Positions 9,270 through 18,794 are shown, counted from the stretch's first letter. The stretch is DNA of 64,000 nt from Christensenella sp. UBA2853 (GCA_002350845.1 DEFL01000019.1:43496-107495), one strand, 5' to 3'. The notes: generated from the letters alone by a model not told the origin. Made by a program: numbers and translations.

Positions 9270-9298
9270 TTGCCACACTCCCGACTTTCAGATATACT
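9270..9298 (+). promoter_or_regulatory. Sigma-A promoter for the FecR/MBG gene
   Basis: TTGCCA, 17-base spacer, TATACT, leaving an untranslated leader of about 120 bases before the ATG at 9425. It is divergent from the GH38 promoter in the 382-base gap. Confidence 0.6.
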
Positions 9299-9403
9299 GT
9301 AGGTGAGTTTGCCCATAAGCACAAAATCATCCATTTGATCATACAAATTTTATTACATTCATTCATACCTGCAGGGCAGCTCATCCTGTACGCAACCTAC
9401 AGT
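9296..9403 (+). promoter_or_regulatory. Nested inverted repeats in the leader of the FecR/MBG gene
   Basis: ACTGTAGGT (9296-9304) is the exact reverse complement of ACCTACAGT (9395-9403). Just inside it GAG pairs with CTC (9305/9380) and GCCC with GGGC (9311/9374), and ATTTG-atcata-CAAAT forms an inner hairpin near 9333. If transcribed from upstream, this would fold as a multi-stem leader. The 5' arm overlaps the proposed -10, so the promoter and the full RNA fold cannot both be right. I recognise no known riboswitch. Confidence 0.35.
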
Positions 9404-9424
9404 TCCTGTCGGGGAGGGGCTTTT

Positions 9425-12400
9425 ATGAGTTCATTGAAACTTCGATCCTGTCTGCTTCTTCTGCTTGCCGCGCTTTTCCTCTTGACCTGCGCGACAGCCG
9501 AAAGCTATGAAGCGTCCACCATGCGCCTGCTCAGATATGAAGGAAATGTCGAGATCAGCGACGCATCGGGAAACACCCGTTTTGTGATGGAAAACGCCCG
9601 CTTCAACAGCGGGGAAACCATGCTCACGGGTGAAGCCAGTTCAGCATCTGTCAGTCTTGACTCCAGCAAGATCGTCACACTCGATGCTGTGACAAAGGTC
9701 GAGTTTGTCAAAGATGCCGGTCAGCTGCAGATGAATCTGAAAACAGGCACGCTGTTCCTGGATGTCCAGAAAAAGCTCGACGAAAATGAAAGCCTGGATA
9801 TTCAGACCACAACCATGACCGTGGGCATCCGCGGCACCATTGTCTATGTTTCAGAAGCCGCTCCGACCGACGGTATTTCCGGCACATCCACCCAGCTGGG
9901 TGTTCTGGAAGGTACAGCCCGGCTGACCTATCCGGATGAAAACGGTGCACGCCGTCTGCTGGAAGTGCCTGCCGGCAACCTGGTCACGATCTCTTCTGTG
10001 AGCGGAACCGCATCTGCCCCTGTCGTGGCCCAGCTGACCACAGAAAACATCAATTCCTTTGCCATGGGCCTGCTTGAGAGCGATCCCGCGCTGATGGAAA
10101 GGGTTGAACAGGCGCACGGTCTCCTTTCCCTTTCCGGCGGTGAAGCCGGGCCTGAGGGCGAACGCTATGCTGCAGAGGATGACTGGTCCTGGACGGGGCC
10201 CATCACCCTGATTGCGCAGAGCGCCAGCAAGCTCTATGACGGCCTTCCGCTCTCCCGGCCTGCAGACACCCTTGTTTTCGGCCTGCCCACAGACTTCCAC
10301 ATTCAGGTTGTGTCCGTCGGCAGTCAGACAGACGCCGGTGTCTCTCCGAACCGGGTCGGCGAATATACGATTTACAATGAGCAGGGTGAGGATGTCACCA
10401 CGCATTTCTCCGATGTGCAGACGATTGACGGTATACTGAGGGTGGACCCTGTTCCCATGGCCGTCTGGACCGGAAGCGCCGAAAAGTTCTACGACGGAAC
10501 ACCTCTGGTCAACCCGGAAGCAGGGACCGGCATGTATGAACGTCATGACGATCAGGAGCCCATCTGGCGCAACAGTTCCCTGACGATTCCCAACGCGGCC
10601 GGCAGTGAAACCATGTACGCCCTGTGCGGCGTCATGTGGGTGCACGGAACCAACCCAATCAGCGGTGAAACCCGTGAGATGATGCTCTATGCCGGACAGA
10701 AACTCTCTGTCCTTCTGCACAATGACGCAGCTGAAGAAACCATTGAATTCCACATTGAAACGCTCAGCGAACAGGATCTTCCGGAGGATGTCCTTCGCGT
10801 CTATGCCCACAATCCGGACATGCTCGTCCGAGCCTGCCAGGACACCGGATGGGACCTCAAGGTGCTTCAGGACCTGATCTCCGGTCTTTCCGGCGTGCAG
10901 GATGAAGTCACCGTGGAATCCAACGGCCTGCAGGTGCCTGAAAGCAGCAGCAATTCCGTGCTCCTGGATACATCCGACGTACACATTACCGTGGACACCG
11001 ATGTCACGAACTACAACGGGCGCTCTCTGAGAAGTGAGGAAGCCCATTTCATGCCGATCCGGATTCCTGCAGATGTTGCAGTCACTGCAACCGGGAGCCA
11101 GACCGAAATCGGGCAGAGCGTCAACACTTATTCCCTGAACTGGGGTTCCACCAATCCTGGCAATTTCATCGTCTCCGAGGATTTGGGCACCCTGACCGTT
11201 CTGCCCCCTCCTGAGGAGTACAGTGCAGAAATCACCGTGCAGGCCGCTTCCCGGCGCAAGACCTATGACGGCGGCGCGCTGAGCACGGGTGCTTTCCAAG
11301 TCACCGGACTTCCGGACGGCTATACACTCCATGCCAGGGTGACCGGCAGCCGCACGGACGTCGGAACCAGTGGCAGCCACATTTCGAACTACAGCATCAC
11401 GGATGCATCCGGAAATGATGTCACCGATCTGTTCACCAACGTTCATCTCCGCAACGGTTCACTGACCGTCACCCCTGCCAGTCTGACCATCTCCACAGAT
11501 TCGGCCAGCAAATACTATGACGGCGAACCGCTGACCGCACCCGGTGCAGACATCTCCGGACTGGTGGCCGGTGAAAGTGCATCGGTAACAGCAACGGGCA
11601 GCATTACCGAAATCGGCTCAACGCAGAACACCTATTCGATCAGCTGGGGAAGTGCCGATCCGAACAACTATACCATTTCCGAAGATCTCGGCACGCTTGA
11701 AGTCATCGGCTATACCATGGCCGTTACCTTCCGGGCTCCGACCGCTGAAAAGGTGTATGACGGAACTCCCCTGACCTATGACGGGATCGTTTCCACCCCC
11801 GGTGACGGCATCGTGACCGTCACTGGACTGCCTGCAGGCTTCACTTATGAAGTCCTCGTTTCCGGCTCCCAGACAGAGGCCGGGCAGGCTGCCAGCATCG
11901 CTTCCAACTACGTCATCCTCGGTCCGGACGGCAGCAATGTCACCTCTCTTTTCACATCCGTTTCCACAGAGAACGGAACGTTGACGGTCCGCCCCGCGCC
12001 GCTGACGGTGACTACCGGTTCCGCCACCCAGGTATATAACGGTGACAATCTGATGAGCACGGATGCCACGATTACCGGCTTTGTGAACGGCGAAAGTGCC
12101 ACGATTACTGCCGTCGGCAGCACCATTGATGCCGGATCTGTTCCCAACACCTATGAAATCAACTGGGGCACCACCAATTCCGCCAACTATACCATCAATG
12201 AAACGCTGGGCACACTGACAGTCACGCCTGCCCCTCTGACCGTCACCACAGCCAGTGCGGAAAAGATGTATGATGGTACGCCGCTGACCAAAACGGACGG
12301 CGCCTCCCTGAGCGGTCTCGCTCCCTCTGACACAGGCGCCGTCACGCTGACCGTGACAGGCACCATCACCAATGTCGGCAATGTCGATAACACATACACC

Positions 12401-14419
12401 ATTGACTGGGGTACAGCAAAACAGACAAACTACACCATCACAGAAACCCTGGGATCCCTGGCTGTCACCCAGAACACGACCCCGATCACCATTGCTTCCG
12501 ACTTAGGCGAAAAAATGTATGACGGGACTGCGCTGACCGTGCCCACGGCCAATGTGGCCGGTCTTCCTGCAGGCTTTACTGCCGAATACTCCATGTCCGG
12601 CAGTCAGACCAATGTCGGAAGCAGTGACAACACCATTGCTTCCTATAAGATTCTGAAAGACGGGGAAGATGTGACTGCCAATTTCAGCAGCGTTACGCTC
12701 AGTGCCGGCACACTGACGGTCTACCCAAAAGCTCTGACCATCACTTCCGGCAGCAACGAAAAAGAGTATGACGGAACCCCGCTCACCAGCAGTAATGTGA
12801 CGATTGATGGACTGGCCGACGGCGAGGAGATCACCGTCACCACCACAGGAACCATTACGAATGTCGGCAGTGCCGATAATACTTTTACCATCGACTGGGG
12901 TTCTGTTTCATCCGCCAACTACATGCTCACTACGGATTACGGCATTCTGGTCGTCGCGGTTAACGATACCCCTATCACCATCATGCCTGTTGCTGTAAGC
13001 AGGCCGTATGACGGTCAGCCGCTGGTCGCACAGCAGGCCACCGTGAGCGGTATCACCGGATTCACCTGCAATGCAACATTCTCAGGTTCCCAGATAAGCG
13101 TCGGCAGCACTGAGAGCACAATTGCAACCTATGCTCTCCTGGACGCAGGCGGAAACGATGTCACTTCCAATTTCAGTTCCATTACAACAACACCCGGTTC
13201 ACTGGAAGTTACTCCAGCACCTGTCATCATTACCACCGGTTCCGACAGCAAAGAGTATGACGGGACTGCGCTTGAACTGGATGATGCATCCATTGATGGG
13301 CTGGTCAATGGTGAAAGCGCTGAAGTCCATGCCACCGGCATCGTCGAAGAGGTTGGCTCAAGTCCCAATACCTATACAATCGACTGGGGCACAACTGACC
13401 CGAACAACTATTCCATTACGGAAGAGCTGGGCACACTGGAAATCACAGTGAACGAACAGGAAATCTTCATTACTCCAAAATCCGCTACCAAGACATATGA
13501 TGGAAAAGAGCTCCGGGTTGAGGAAGCTGATATTGAAGGACTTCCCGACACTGTAAGTGTCACCTACACGATCACAGGAAGCCAGACAGATGCCGGTGAA
13601 AGCGAAAGTACAGTGAGTGCCTTCACGATTCTGGATGCTTCGAATAAAAATGTCACAGCCTATTTCACCAATGTCGATACACGCACAGGCACACTCACCG
13701 TCGAGCCTGCGCCATTGGAAATCACCACCGGATCACCAGCGGAATCCAAGCTATATGACGGAACCCCGCTGACCTGGCCCGAAGTTACCATCGACGGTCT
13801 CGTTGAGGGAGAAACCGCCACCGTCACGGCGACCGGCACGATCACAAACGCCGGCTCTACCCCCAATACCTATTCCATCAATTGGGTCAATGGCAAAGCC
13901 AGCAACTACGAGATAGCAGAGACGCTGGGAACCCTGACCATAGAGCCAGCGACCCTTACGATTCGCACACTCGGAGATAAACAGCGCTACGATGGGAATG
14001 TGCACACGAGCTCTGAATGCGAGGTCGACGGTCTGGTTCCCGGGGAATCCATTACAGTGACTGCCACCGCAAGCTTAAAAGACGTCGGAGAAGTCGAAGT
14101 TACGCCTGAAGTCGACTGGGGCACAACGAATCAGGCCAATTATGAAATCACATATGAGATCGGCACCCTCTCTGTCATGCCCAGGGATCTTTTCATCCGC
14201 ACAGGCAGTGCCGAAGTTCCGTATACCGGCAACCCTGTGACCAATGCCTGGACAGAAATCGAGGGGCTGGTGTCTGGGGAAACCGCCACGGTCAGAGCAA
14301 CCGGCAGCCAGACTGAAGTCGGGTCCAGCGTCAACACTTACGAGATCACCTGGGGAACCGCAAAGCCTGGCAACTATCACATCATTGAAGAGTTGGGCAA
14401 CCTGGTCGTCGGTCCGTAA
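9425..14419 (+). CDS. Exported FecR-domain protein with a long MBG-type repeat array
   Basis: A 1664-residue secreted protein. The ATG at 9425 is chosen because GGGGAGGGG precedes it and a signal peptide (KLRSC then a leucine-rich core, ending near ATAES, residue 26) follows. Residues about 33-190 are a FecR-type domain, including TTTMTVGIRGTIVYV and VLEGTARLTY. From about residue 260 to the end there are some 16 repeats of 75-100 residues marked by YDGTPL-like motifs (MBG/YDG domains, seen in bacterial adhesins). There is no LPXTG motif or C-terminal hydrophobic anchor. The next gene encodes a CHASE2 sensor phosphatase 153 bases on with no terminator between. It is likely a secreted or surface scaffold; the ligand is unknown. 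FecR usually acts in Gram-negative iron signalling, but no sigma factor or TonB receptor is present. Confidence 0.85.
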   Translation: MSSLKLRSCLLLLLAALFLLTCATAESYEASTMRLLRYEGNVEISDASGNTRFVMENARFNSGETMLTGEASSASVSLDSSKIVTLDAVTKVEFVKDAGQLQMNLKTGTLFLDVQKKLDENESLDIQTTTMTVGIRGTIVYVSEAAPTDGISGTSTQLGVLEGTARLTYPDENGARRLLEVPAGNLVTISSVSGTASAPVVAQLTTENINSFAMGLLESDPALMERVEQAHGLLSLSGGEAGPEGERYAAEDDWSWTGPITLIAQSASKLYDGLPLSRPADTLVFGLPTDFHIQVVSVGSQTDAGVSPNRVGEYTIYNEQGEDVTTHFSDVQTIDGILRVDPVPMAVWTGSAEKFYDGTPLVNPEAGTGMYERHDDQEPIWRNSSLTIPNAAGSETMYALCGVMWVHGTNPISGETREMMLYAGQKLSVLLHNDAAEETIEFHIETLSEQDLPEDVLRVYAHNPDMLVRACQDTGWDLKVLQDLISGLSGVQDEVTVESNGLQVPESSSNSVLLDTSDVHITVDTDVTNYNGRSLRSEEAHFMPIRIPADVAVTATGSQTEIGQSVNTYSLNWGSTNPGNFIVSEDLGTLTVLPPPEEYSAEITVQAASRRKTYDGGALSTGAFQVTGLPDGYTLHARVTGSRTDVGTSGSHISNYSITDASGNDVTDLFTNVHLRNGSLTVTPASLTISTDSASKYYDGEPLTAPGADISGLVAGESASVTATGSITEIGSTQNTYSISWGSADPNNYTISEDLGTLEVIGYTMAVTFRAPTAEKVYDGTPLTYDGIVSTPGDGIVTVTGLPAGFTYEVLVSGSQTEAGQAASIASNYVILGPDGSNVTSLFTSVSTENGTLTVRPAPLTVTTGSATQVYNGDNLMSTDATITGFVNGESATITAVGSTIDAGSVPNTYEINWGTTNSANYTINETLGTLTVTPAPLTVTTASAEKMYDGTPLTKTDGASLSGLAPSDTGAVTLTVTGTITNVGNVDNTYTIDWGTAKQTNYTITETLGSLAVTQNTTPITIASDLGEKMYDGTALTVPTANVAGLPAGFTAEYSMSGSQTNVGSSDNTIASYKILKDGEDVTANFSSVTLSAGTLTVYPKALTITSGSNEKEYDGTPLTSSNVTIDGLADGEEITVTTTGTITNVGSADNTFTIDWGSVSSANYMLTTDYGILVVAVNDTPITIMPVAVSRPYDGQPLVAQQATVSGITGFTCNATFSGSQISVGSTESTIATYALLDAGGNDVTSNFSSITTTPGSLEVTPAPVIITTGSDSKEYDGTALELDDASIDGLVNGESAEVHATGIVEEVGSSPNTYTIDWGTTDPNNYSITEELGTLEITVNEQEIFITPKSATKTYDGKELRVEEADIEGLPDTVSVTYTITGSQTDAGESESTVSAFTILDASNKNVTAYFTNVDTRTGTLTVEPAPLEITTGSPAESKLYDGTPLTWPEVTIDGLVEGETATVTATGTITNAGSTPNTYSINWVNGKASNYEIAETLGTLTIEPATLTIRTLGDKQRYDGNVHTSSECEVDGLVPGESITVTATASLKDVGEVEVTPEVDWGTTNQANYEITYEIGTLSVMPRDLFIRTGSAEVPYTGNPVTNAWTEIEGLVSGETATVRATGSQTEVGSSVNTYEITWGTAKPGNYHIIEELGNLVVGP
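10202..14416 (+). repeat. Protein-level tandem repeats (about 16 MBG/YDG-type units)
   Basis: Units alternate between two flavours. One carries GLVxGESATVTATG, a TYxIxWGT turn and NYxITExLGTLxV. The other carries GLPxGFT, a SGSQT turn, a DVTxxF block and GTLTVxPAPL. Each opens with a KxYDGTPL-like strand. DNA identity between units is moderate, so the array looks old and selected rather than freshly duplicated. The second unit is longer, with an insertion rich in unique sequence (about 10520-10960). Confidence 0.85.
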
Positions 14420-14572
14420 TCTCTTCCGGACAGACAAAAGGACAAAGCCGTCTCAATAAGGCAAGTTTCGGCACCAGGCCACCGCTTTTGTCATCATATT
14501 GAAGAACAATCACTGCAGACTGCTTTCGTTCACTCATCATTCCATGCCTGAGCCGACATCGAAGGGATCACT

Positions 14573-16495
14573 ATGAAAAAGAAGCAAATCTACCTTATGG
14601 CAGCGATCTCTGCCCTTCTGGTCACCCTCCTGATCGGCTCAGGCTCGTTGCTGCGGATGGATAAATGGACGCAGGATGCACTGTATCAGCGCACCCACTT
14701 CACCTCTACAGATATTGTCATTGTCGGTATTGATGAAAAAGCACTTCAGGAGATCGGTCCCTGGCCGTGGTCACGAGATGTCATGGCCGATGCCCTGTGT
14801 GTGCTCGCCTCAGATCCCGAACACATGCCTGCCGTTGTCGCTGTCGATATCCTGTACTCAGGAGACTCAGCAGTCCCCGGTGCAGATGCTTATCTCGCCA
14901 ATGCAGCCGGTCTTCTTCCTCATGTTGTCACGGCCTCCATGGCCGAATACGGGGAAGAAATCACCTGGGAGGACGGGCATGCGCTTTCCTTTAATACCGC
15001 CGCAATCACCAGCTACATTACTCCCTATGATGCACTGAAATCCGTTTCCCATCAGGGACATATCAATGCCATGCTGGACCGGGACGGCGTCCTGCGGCAC
15101 GCTCTCCTCTATGTGGAACCCTCCGGGGACGGCCGGGTCTACTCCATGGCTTATGAGACAGCCCGCCTCTTCCTGGAAGCGCAGGGCGGAAAAATCAAGG
15201 ATCCTCCCGTCAATACCGCTGGTCATTTCTACGTTCCCTATACGTCCACACCAGGCGGCTATTACGACGGTGTTTCCATATCCGATCTGCTCAACGGTAC
15301 CGTCAATTCCTCGTACTGGGACGGCAAAATTGTTCTGATCGGCCCCTACGCCGCAGCCTTTCAGGACACCTATTTCACCCCGATCAGCAAGGCGGAACCC
15401 ATGTTCGGCGTTGAGTTTCAGGCCAATGTCGTCCAGTGCCTGATCGATGGCAACCACAAACTCGAGATGCCCGACCTTCCGCAGCTGATCCTTCTCTTCC
15501 TGCTGTCCATGGCCGCCTTTGTTCTGTACAGCCGGCTGACCGTCAAGCGCGGAGGCATGATCTGTGCGGGCCTCGTGTTTGTGGGCATTACAGGCGCCCT
15601 TGTGCTCTACCGCCTCGGGCTGGTCACCCATCCGCTCTGGCTCCCGACAGCTGCCGTCATCCTCTATGTCGCGGCGATTGTCCTTCACTACATCCTGACT
15701 GCCAGGGAACGCCAGGCCCTTGCGCTGAAAGAAGAGCGCATCAATGCAGAGCTCACACTCGCCAACCGGATTCAGGCCAATGCCCTTCCCAAGGAATTCC
15801 CTCCATTCCCGGAACGCACGGAGTTTGATATTTTCGCTTCCATGACCCCCGCCAAGGAAGTCGGCGGCGATCTGTATGACTTTTTCATGCTGGATGACGA
15901 TCACCTGTGCATAGTCATCGGGGATGTATCCGGCAAAGGTGTGCCCGCCTCCCTGTTTATGATGGTGGCACTGACACTCATTCATCATGTCGCCATGCAT
16001 GAAAAGAGTCCGGCAAAGATTCTTCAGAACGTCAACGAAGAAATCTGCTCCCGCAATTCCGAGGAAATGTTTGTCACGGTCTGGCTGGCCGTGCTTGAGA
16101 TTTCCACAGGCAAGCTCACAGCCGCCAATGCAGGGCATGAGTATCCCGCACTGAAAAAGGCTGACGGTCATTTTGAGCTGTTCAAGGATAAGCACGGATT
16201 TGTCGTCGGCGGCATGGAAGGCATCCGGTACCGGGAGTATGAAATCCAGCTGGAAAAGAATGACAAGATCTTCGTCTATACAGACGGTGTACCGGAAGCC
16301 ACCGACGCAGCCAATGAACTGTTCGGGACAGAACGTATGCTGGATGCGCTGCGTGAAAATGAGGATCGTTCCGTGTCCGATATTCTCGGAGGCATCTCTG
16401 CTTCAGTGCAGGCCTTTGTCGGCAGTGCACCGCAGTTCGATGATCTGACCATGCTCTGCCTGACCTACAAAGGTCTTCCGGACAACAATCCATAA
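14573..16495 (+). CDS. CHASE2 sensor with membrane helices and a SpoIIE-type PP2C phosphatase
   Basis: A 640-residue transmembrane signalling protein. A first helix (residues 7-26) leads into an extracellular CHASE2 domain (about 28-295), with IVIVGIDEKALQEIGPWPWSR and VVAVDILYSG typical of it. Three helices follow (about 304-321, 327-346, 356-375), then a short coiled linker and a SpoIIE/RsbU phosphatase. Metal-binding aspartates are visible in GGDLYDFF (D433), IGDVSGKG (D451), VYTDGVPEATD (D571) and FDDLTM (D623). Such phosphatases dephosphorylate STAS-domain anti-anti-sigma factors, but no STAS or kinase partner is in the window. GAAGGGATC precedes the ATG. The upstream FecR/MBG protein is the obvious candidate for its extracellular partner. 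Confidence 0.9.
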   Translation: MKKKQIYLMAAISALLVTLLIGSGSLLRMDKWTQDALYQRTHFTSTDIVIVGIDEKALQEIGPWPWSRDVMADALCVLASDPEHMPAVVAVDILYSGDSAVPGADAYLANAAGLLPHVVTASMAEYGEEITWEDGHALSFNTAAITSYITPYDALKSVSHQGHINAMLDRDGVLRHALLYVEPSGDGRVYSMAYETARLFLEAQGGKIKDPPVNTAGHFYVPYTSTPGGYYDGVSISDLLNGTVNSSYWDGKIVLIGPYAAAFQDTYFTPISKAEPMFGVEFQANVVQCLIDGNHKLEMPDLPQLILLFLLSMAAFVLYSRLTVKRGGMICAGLVFVGITGALVLYRLGLVTHPLWLPTAAVILYVAAIVLHYILTARERQALALKEERINAELTLANRIQANALPKEFPPFPERTEFDIFASMTPAKEVGGDLYDFFMLDDDHLCIVIGDVSGKGVPASLFMMVALTLIHHVAMHEKSPAKILQNVNEEICSRNSEEMFVTVWLAVLEISTGKLTAANAGHEYPALKKADGHFELFKDKHGFVVGGMEGIRYREYEIQLEKNDKIFVYTDGVPEATDAANELFGTERMLDALRENEDRSVSDILGGISASVQAFVGSAPQFDDLTMLCLTYKGLPDNNP

Positions 16496-16514
16496 GCAAA
16501 ACAGATCCCTGCTG

Positions 16515-16551
16515 CAGCCGGCATCACCCTGGTGATGCCGGCTGTTTTTTT
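16515..16551 (+). terminator. Strong intrinsic terminator after the CHASE2 gene
   Basis: A 14-base perfect stem (CAGCCGGCATCACC and complement) with a two-base loop and seven T, 20 bases past the stop. It closes the FecR-CHASE2 unit. The rest of the 325-base gap to 16820 holds an AT-rich stretch and the promoter below. Confidence 0.93.
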
Positions 16552-16717
16552 GTCTTTTCAATCTGATGTGTGCGCAGGCTGCATATATGTTATATCTATT
16601 ATTATAGGTATGTTTGCATACTCTTGTGGGTCTGCTTTCCATCTCCACGGCTCTTCTAAAAATGGTCATTTTGGCTCAATCCATGTTCAAATCACACCAC
16701 TTTTGCCCCGGATTGTA

Positions 16718-16746
16718 TTGACATTCAGTGCCCTGAAAACTATAAT
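16718..16746 (+). promoter_or_regulatory. Full-consensus sigma-A promoter for the first glycan ABC transporter
   Basis: TTGACA, exactly 17 bases, TATAAT: no mismatch to consensus. It lies 75 bases before the ATG at 16821, followed by another AT-rich TATAATATAG stretch. Such a strong promoter fits the abundant binding protein downstream. Confidence 0.88.
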
Positions 16747-16820
16747 TTATAATATAGTATTAATTTCATTACAAGCAGTTGGTTCGCTACGTATCAGCAA
16801 TCAGAAAGGACTGAACGATC

Positions 16821-17759
16821 ATGACTGCGGTCAAAAAGACATCCGCCCCGGCGCACAAGAAAACCAGTTTTGCTGTGGAATTCAAAAAGCATCCCTGGCT
16901 TTACATCATGCTGATTCCGGGACTGCTGTACTTCATCATTTTCAAGTATATTCCCATGGTATTCCTGCCCATCGCTTTTGAGAACTATGTTCCATTCAGC
17001 GGCATGCTGGGAAGCCAGTGGGTCGGTCTTAAATGGTTTGAGTACTTCTTCAAATCCAGCTGGTGGCGGTACCTGAGCAATACCCTCATTCTTTCAGTCA
17101 TGAGTATTGCCTTCACATTCCCCGCCCCGATTATTCTGGCACTTCTTCTGAACGAAATGCGTTCACTCCATTACAAGAAGATCACCCAGACCCTTCTGTA
17201 TGTCCCGCACTTCATCTCCATCGTGATTGTCGTTTCCATCACCTATGTTATTTTTGGAACCGACGGCATTGTGTACAAGCTGACCACACAGCTGCTTGGG
17301 CATTCCGTTGACTATCTGGGAGATCCCAAAATCTTCCGCTGGATGATTGTCGGACAGAACATCTGGAAGGAAACCGGCTGGGGCACCATCATTTTCCTGG
17401 CTGCCCTGACCAATGTCGATACCCAGCTTTATGAAGCTGCCATGATCGACGGTGCCAACCGCGCGCAGCGCCTGTGGCACATCACCCTTCCCGCCATCCG
17501 TTCCACGATCGTTCTCATGCTGGTTCTCCGCATGGGTTCTGTTCTGGATACGGGCTATGAACACCTCATCCTGATGGCCAACTCCCTCAACCGTACGGTT
17601 TCGCAGACACTCGACGTCTTCGTGTATCAGAGTGGTATTCAGAATGCTCAGTATTCCTACGCTTCAGCTGTTGGTCTCATGAAGAGCGTTGTCTCTGTTG
17701 TCCTGGTTGTCTCCGCCAATAAGATCGCTCACGCTCTCGGCGAAGACGGTCTGTACTGA
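16821..17759 (+). CDS. Glycan ABC transporter permease, LplB family
   Basis: A 312-residue inner-membrane permease of the carbohydrate (LplB/YteP) type. A helix at about residues 30-50 begins the membrane part, and the ATPase-contact EAA loop reads EAAMIDGANRAQRLWHITLP near residue 206. The short GTDGIVYKLT region and C-terminal helices are typical. AGAAAGGAC precedes the ATG. It is first in an operon with a second permease and a binding protein; no ATPase is encoded here, as usual for this class, which borrows a shared MsmX-like ATPase. Substrates of the family are complex oligosaccharides such as rhamnogalacturonan or uronate oligomers. Confidence 0.92.
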   Translation: MTAVKKTSAPAHKKTSFAVEFKKHPWLYIMLIPGLLYFIIFKYIPMVFLPIAFENYVPFSGMLGSQWVGLKWFEYFFKSSWWRYLSNTLILSVMSIAFTFPAPIILALLLNEMRSLHYKKITQTLLYVPHFISIVIVVSITYVIFGTDGIVYKLTTQLLGHSVDYLGDPKIFRWMIVGQNIWKETGWGTIIFLAALTNVDTQLYEAAMIDGANRAQRLWHITLPAIRSTIVLMLVLRMGSVLDTGYEHLILMANSLNRTVSQTLDVFVYQSGIQNAQYSYASAVGLMKSVVSVVLVVSANKIAHALGEDGLY

Positions 17760-17776
17760 GAGGAGGATGACGACTT

Positions 17777-18733
17777 ATGGCAATCAAAAAGACAAAGCTG
17801 GAAACCATGGAGCTCAACGGAAGAACCGTTAAAATTCATGAAGGTCCTGTCGGTGTGTACCGTACTGCGGGAAGCGTCGTCTTCGATATCTTCAACTATG
17901 TGTTTGTCGGCCTCATTGCTCTGACCACTGTTCTTCCGATCATTTACATCATCTTTAACTCCTTCGCGACAGAATTCGAACTGACCACGCGTTCCATGTT
18001 CATCATTCCCCACACCTGGTCAGTCGATGCCTATACCTACATTTTCTCATCCAACAAAATTCTTCGTTCCTTCGGCAATTCCATTTTGATTACTGTTGCC
18101 GGAACGGCGATCAATCTGTTCTTCACGGTGACCTTCGCCTATGCGCTGTCCAAGAAGTTCCTTCGCGGACGCAACATTATCCTGAATCTGGTCATCATCT
18201 CCATGTTCTTCTCCGCCGGCATGATTCCCGGATACATCGTTGTTGCGAGCTGGCTGCGCCTGCGCGGCACCTACTGGGCCCTGCTGCTGCCCGGTGCCAT
18301 TTCCGCCTACAACATGATGATCGTCAAAAACTTTTTCCAGGGTATTCCCGCCGAACTGGAAGAAAGCGCAAACCTCGACGGCTGCAACGATCTACAGACG
18401 CTCTGGAAGATCGTGCTTCCGCTCTCCGGTCCTGTTCTGGCCACCTTCGGTCTGTTCTATGCCGTCGGCCACTGGAACAGCTACTTCCCTGCCATGATCT
18501 ATCTGACGGATGACAAAATGTATCCTCTGCAGCTCATTCTCCGCAACATCATCGTTACGGCTGAAGCCGCTGCGGGCGATATGTCCCTGATGGATCCCAA
18601 CTTTGTCGAACCCCCGAAGCAGTCCATCAAGATGGCTGTTATCGTAGTGGCCACCGTCCCGATCATGTGCGTTTATCCTTTCCTGCAGAAGTACTTCGTC
18701 AAGGGCGTTATGGTTGGCGCTCTGAAGGGCTGA
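17777..18733 (+). CDS. Glycan ABC transporter permease, YtcP/LplC family
   Basis: A 318-residue second permease that pairs with the gene 17 bases upstream. Six hydrophobic segments are visible and the EAA-type loop reads EESANLDGCNDLQTLWKIVLP near residue 195. The C terminus ends QKYFVKGVMVGALKG, the usual ending of YtcP-type permeases. AGGAGG stands ten bases before the ATG. It forms a heterodimeric channel with the first permease for uptake of an oligosaccharide. Confidence 0.92.
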   Translation: MAIKKTKLETMELNGRTVKIHEGPVGVYRTAGSVVFDIFNYVFVGLIALTTVLPIIYIIFNSFATEFELTTRSMFIIPHTWSVDAYTYIFSSNKILRSFGNSILITVAGTAINLFFTVTFAYALSKKFLRGRNIILNLVIISMFFSAGMIPGYIVVASWLRLRGTYWALLLPGAISAYNMMIVKNFFQGIPAELEESANLDGCNDLQTLWKIVLPLSGPVLATFGLFYAVGHWNSYFPAMIYLTDDKMYPLQLILRNIIVTAEAAAGDMSLMDPNFVEPPKQSIKMAVIVVATVPIMCVYPFLQKYFVKGVMVGALKG

Positions 18734-18794
18734 TGCACCTTACACCGGTTATCCTGCCGAATGGCATATAACAATATACAAGGAGGAATATACC

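Noticed and set aside
9851..11446. A 531-codon minus-strand frame opposite the FecR-MBG gene
   Set aside because: No start signals or recognisable domain; the plus-strand repeats are clearly protein-level.
10202..14416. CRISPR-like repetition
   Set aside because: The periodicity is 225-300 bases, coding, and conserved at protein level only; there are no short identical DNA repeats with spacers.
14400..14419. LPXTG sorting signal at the end of the FecR-MBG protein
   Set aside because: The protein ends directly after a repeat (LGNLVVGP) with no sorting motif, helix or basic tail.
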